In this document: piece after piece, positions 35,382-36,966 of the stretch | Numbering within the stretch: the stretch's first letter is position 1 | Layout: each line of letters opens with the position of its first letter | Assembly (NCBI RefSeq): GCF_015229955.1 | Contig: NZ_JAAKYZ010000009.1 | Location: forward strand, 1 to 36,966 | Source of the DNA: Campylobacter concisus | GTDB taxonomy: Bacteria; Campylobacterota; Campylobacteria; Campylobacterales; Campylobacteraceae | Reading direction: 5' to 3' | Length of the DNA stretch: 36,966 bases | Notes under the pieces: model-generated | What the model saw: the letters and a program-made list of their open reading frames with translations, nothing else | The model's database searches: none | What the model was told of the DNA's origin: nothing | Made by a program: the position numbers and the translations under genes

Positions 35382-35981
35382 ATGAGATTTACCGCATTTA
35401 TATTACTACTTCTAACAAGTATATTTTTAATAGCTTGCTCAGCTAATCAAGCAAATAAAAAGATAAGTAACTCTGAACTAGAAAACTTAGCTAAACAATA
35501 TGGTGGAGTATATATATTTAATCAAAAATTTGTTGATGAGATAGAGAGAAGAGAAAGAGAAAGAAACGATTATATGGATGATTTCTTTAAAAATAATAAA
35601 AGAAATTTTAAAAGATCTGACCTAGAAATCATGGATCAAAAATTCCCTCAAACCCTCTCAAATGGTAAAAGATATTATGAAAATTCAACAGATTATGAAA
35701 ACCAAACCAAAAAGAAGATAAAGATTCCAGCAGAATATAAAGAAAAGGTTATAAATTTTATAGGTATAGATAATTACAACAAATATAAACCAGGTTTTGA
35801 TCTGGATTATTTTTGTATAGACAAAGAAGGCAATATCGAAGTAATAGATATGACAGTTGATTACTATATTGTAAAAACAGATTATGGATTATTTGGTGAC
35901 GAAGGAAGAGGATTTAGTTTTAAGAAAAACAGCTTTGAAAGTCTTGGTGGTGGAAACAAATTCATTCTAATAAACAATTAA
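35382..35981 (+). CDS. Lipoprotein, first copy of a mosaic pair
   Basis: 199-residue predicted lipoprotein with lipobox LIAC (C19). No named domain is recognised. Residues 9-46 are nearly identical to the second copy at 36294, the middle (about 50-165) diverges, and the C-terminal GRGFSFKKNSFESLGGGNKF is identical again. A premature TAA relative to the second copy removes the last nine residues. No Shine-Dalgarno is visible before ATG 35382, unlike the second copy, so expression may be weak. An upstream in-frame ATG at 35316 lies inside the terminator hairpin and is unlikely. AT-rich composition sets it apart from cmeABC. The role as an immunity protein is only inferred. Confidence 0.75.
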   Translation: MRFTAFILLLLTSIFLIACSANQANKKISNSELENLAKQYGGVYIFNQKFVDEIERRERERNDYMDDFFKNNKRNFKRSDLEIMDQKFPQTLSNGKRYYENSTDYENQTKKKIKIPAEYKEKVINFIGIDNYNKYKPGFDLDYFCIDKEGNIEVIDMTVDYYIVKTDYGLFGDEGRGFSFKKNSFESLGGGNKFILINN

Positions 35982-36075
35982 TTTATAAAAGCAAACAAGG
36001 ACAAGTAAGTGCTGACTGAAAAATCAAATAAAGAGCTAATAAATTGCTTTAAAGACTATATTGATATAGCTGATG
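35409..36075. repeat. Repeat unit 1 of the lipoprotein array
   Basis: This is the first copy of a unit repeated about 0.9 kb further on. Conserved blocks are 35409-35519 (111 nt, one mismatch seen), 35907-35970 (64 nt, identical) and 35981-36075 (95 nt, three mismatches). They match 36321-36431, 36798-36861 and 36872-36966. Sequence between the first two blocks has diverged. The unit contains a lipoprotein gene and the start of a second gene. Confidence 0.85.
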
Positions 36076-36146
36076 CGAGTTATGCAATGCTTCATAATGT
36101 ATTTGAGAATGAAAGAAATGGACTTAATGAGCTTTATGATAAATGA
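36009..36146 (+). pseudogene. 45-codon stub of the gene following the lipoprotein
   Basis: An open frame from GTG 36009 to TGA 36146, preceded by AAGGA at proper spacing. The product would include KSNKELINCFKDYIDIADA and SYAMLHNVFENERNG. The first 22 codons match the start of the gene at 36900, which runs off the window. I read it as the 5' remnant of a longer gene left by duplication and deletion. The motif recalls N-termini of Campylobacter secreted lipase- or hydrolase-like proteins, from memory only. A short functional peptide cannot be ruled out. Confidence 0.6.
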
Positions 36147-36184
36147 ACTAAGTTATAAAAATACTTGAAATAAACTTTTATCTG

Positions 36185-36190
36185 TATAAT
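36185..36190 (+). promoter_or_regulatory. Candidate -10 element of the second lipoprotein gene
   Basis: A consensus TATAAT lies in the 147-nt gap after the stub, about 104 nt before ATG 36294. A TTGAAA lies 14 nt upstream, shorter than an ideal spacer. The region is so AT-rich that chance matches are expected. Confidence 0.35.
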
Positions 36191-36293
36191 AAATTTTAAT
36201 AAACCCCAAACAGCACATAATAAATTAATAATATTATAAATACAATAACAATAAAATATCCAAACTAAAATTTCAAATATAAAAGGATAACCA

Positions 36294-36899
36294 ATGAAAT
36301 TTCTAGCTATAACACTCTTACTTCTAACAAGTATATTCTTAATAGCTTGCTCAGCTAATCAAGCAAATAAAAAGATAAGTAACTCTGAACTAGAAAACTT
36401 AGCTAAACAATATGGTGGAGTATATATATTTGATGAGAAATTTGAGAAAGAGATAGAGAGAATAGAAGCTGAGAGGAAAGAGCTAAGAAAAAATACAAAA
36501 GGTAAAGATTTAGGTGGCGGTCTTTATGCTGTCAATACTAAGTTGGTAGATGAAAAATTCCCTCAAATCCTCTCAAATGGTAAAAGATATTTCCTAGGTG
36601 GAACATCTAGTAAAATTTCACAAAGTTGTTATGAAAAAATTTATAATTTCATAGGTCATGAGAATTTAAAAAAATATGAACCTTGGATATTTTCAAATTT
36701 ATATTACAAAGATAAAGAGGATAATATAGTTCAAATTTCATGTACTGTAGTTTATGAAAGAGTAAAAACACAGTATGGCTTATTTGGAGATGAAGGTAGA
36801 GGATTTAGTTTTAAGAAAAACAGCTTTGAAAGTCTTGGTGGTGGAAACAAATTCATTCTAACAAACAACAAATTTATAAAAGCAAACAAGGACAAGTAA
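36294..36899 (+). CDS. Lipoprotein, second copy of the mosaic pair
   Basis: 201-residue predicted lipoprotein, lipobox LIAC with C19. It shares the N-terminal SANQANKKISNSELENLAKQ and the C-terminal KKNSFESLGGGNKFIL with the first copy, but the middle differs in length and sequence (for example RIEAERKELRKNTKGKDLGG). It keeps a nine-residue C-terminal tail, KFIKANKDK, missing from copy 1. AAAGGAT lies before the ATG. Its TAA stop is followed immediately by the GTG of the next gene, so the two are probably translated together. Function is unknown; partner or immunity protein for that next gene is an inference. Confidence 0.78.
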   Translation: MKFLAITLLLLTSIFLIACSANQANKKISNSELENLAKQYGGVYIFDEKFEKEIERIEAERKELRKNTKGKDLGGGLYAVNTKLVDEKFPQILSNGKRYFLGGTSSKISQSCYEKIYNFIGHENLKKYEPWIFSNLYYKDKEDNIVQISCTVVYERVKTQYGLFGDEGRGFSFKKNSFESLGGGNKFILTNNKFIKANKDK

Positions 36900-36966
36900 G
36901 TGCAAACTAAAAAATCAAATAAAGAGCTAATAAATTGCTTTAAAGACTATATTGATATAGCTGATG
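36321..36966. repeat. Repeat unit 2 of the lipoprotein array
   Basis: Second copy of the unit described at 35409, offset by 912 nt at its left end and 891 nt at its right. The change in offset shows a net deletion or insertion in the diverged middle. The window ends inside the unit, so its right boundary and any further copies are not visible. Confidence 0.85.
36900..36966 (+). CDS. Start of a gene running off the window; intact-length relative of the stub
   Basis: Open from GTG 36900 to the window edge (22 codons). AAGGA lies 7 nt upstream and the start abuts the lipoprotein stop. The visible product reads KKSNKELINCFKDYIDIAD after three residues, differing from the stub at three nucleotides near the start. 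No signal peptide is seen in this part. Whether it is full length, and what it encodes, lies beyond the window. Confidence 0.65.
   Translation, partial: MQTKKSNKELINCFKDYIDIAD

Noticed and set aside
1-36966. CRISPR array, insertion sequence or rRNA genes
   Set aside because: I saw no regularly spaced short repeats, transposase motifs or rRNA signatures. The tandem unit at the right end is a gene duplication, not a CRISPR.

Overview
The window looks like chromosomal DNA of a low-GC Campylobacter that is not C. jejuni, probably of the C. concisus/C. curvus type. This rests on gene content recalled from known genomes, not on a search. The diagnostic features are a 14-gene complex I operon in which nuoE and nuoF are replaced by two small Campylobacterota-specific genes, pflA directly behind nuoN, and a block matching C. 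jejuni Cj0363-Cj0374 (HemN-like protein, CmeABC/CmeR, CcoG, S21, UPF0323 lipoprotein, glutathionylspermidine synthase-like protein, 2-hydroxyacid dehydrogenase, YajQ).

Layout. Positions 1-405 hold four tRNA genes: a partial one, probably Val, then Asp-GTC, Lys-CTT and Glu-CTC. Positions 406-985 hold no clear gene. From 986 to 16792 on the minus strand lies one tightly overlapping operon, nuoA-B-C-D-(small gene)-(small gene)-G-H-I-J-K-L-M-N-pflA. The first 14 genes encode a proton-pumping complex I without an NADH module. The last encodes a periplasmic flagellar motor protein. Positions 16898-19896 (minus) hold a HemN-like radical SAM enzyme translationally coupled to a PvdE/SyrD-type ABC exporter. 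Positions 20081-21913 (minus) hold a DUF2314-ankyrin protein and an unknown multi-pass membrane protein. Positions 21935-22188 are a repeat-rich spacer. Positions 22189-26830 (minus) are a six-gene operon starting with an HTH/coiled-coil protein and ending with yajQ, preceded by rpsU with its own promoter and terminator.

From 27285 to 35288 the plus strand carries ccoG, cmeR, cmeA, cmeB, cmeC and a small membrane protein. A sigma-70 promoter and a perfect inverted repeat in front of cmeA form a likely CmeR-controlled promoter. From about 35320 to the right edge the DNA is very AT-rich. It holds two mosaic copies of a small lipoprotein gene, each followed by the start of the same second gene. 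The first of these second genes is a 45-codon stub, and the other runs off the window.

The conserved blocks provide respiration (complex I, CcoG for cbb3 oxidase assembly), motility (PflA) and drug/bile efflux (CmeABC). The right-end lipoprotein array is the best candidate for an undescribed system: its architecture resembles duplicated immunity genes with a broken effector gene, but this is inference.
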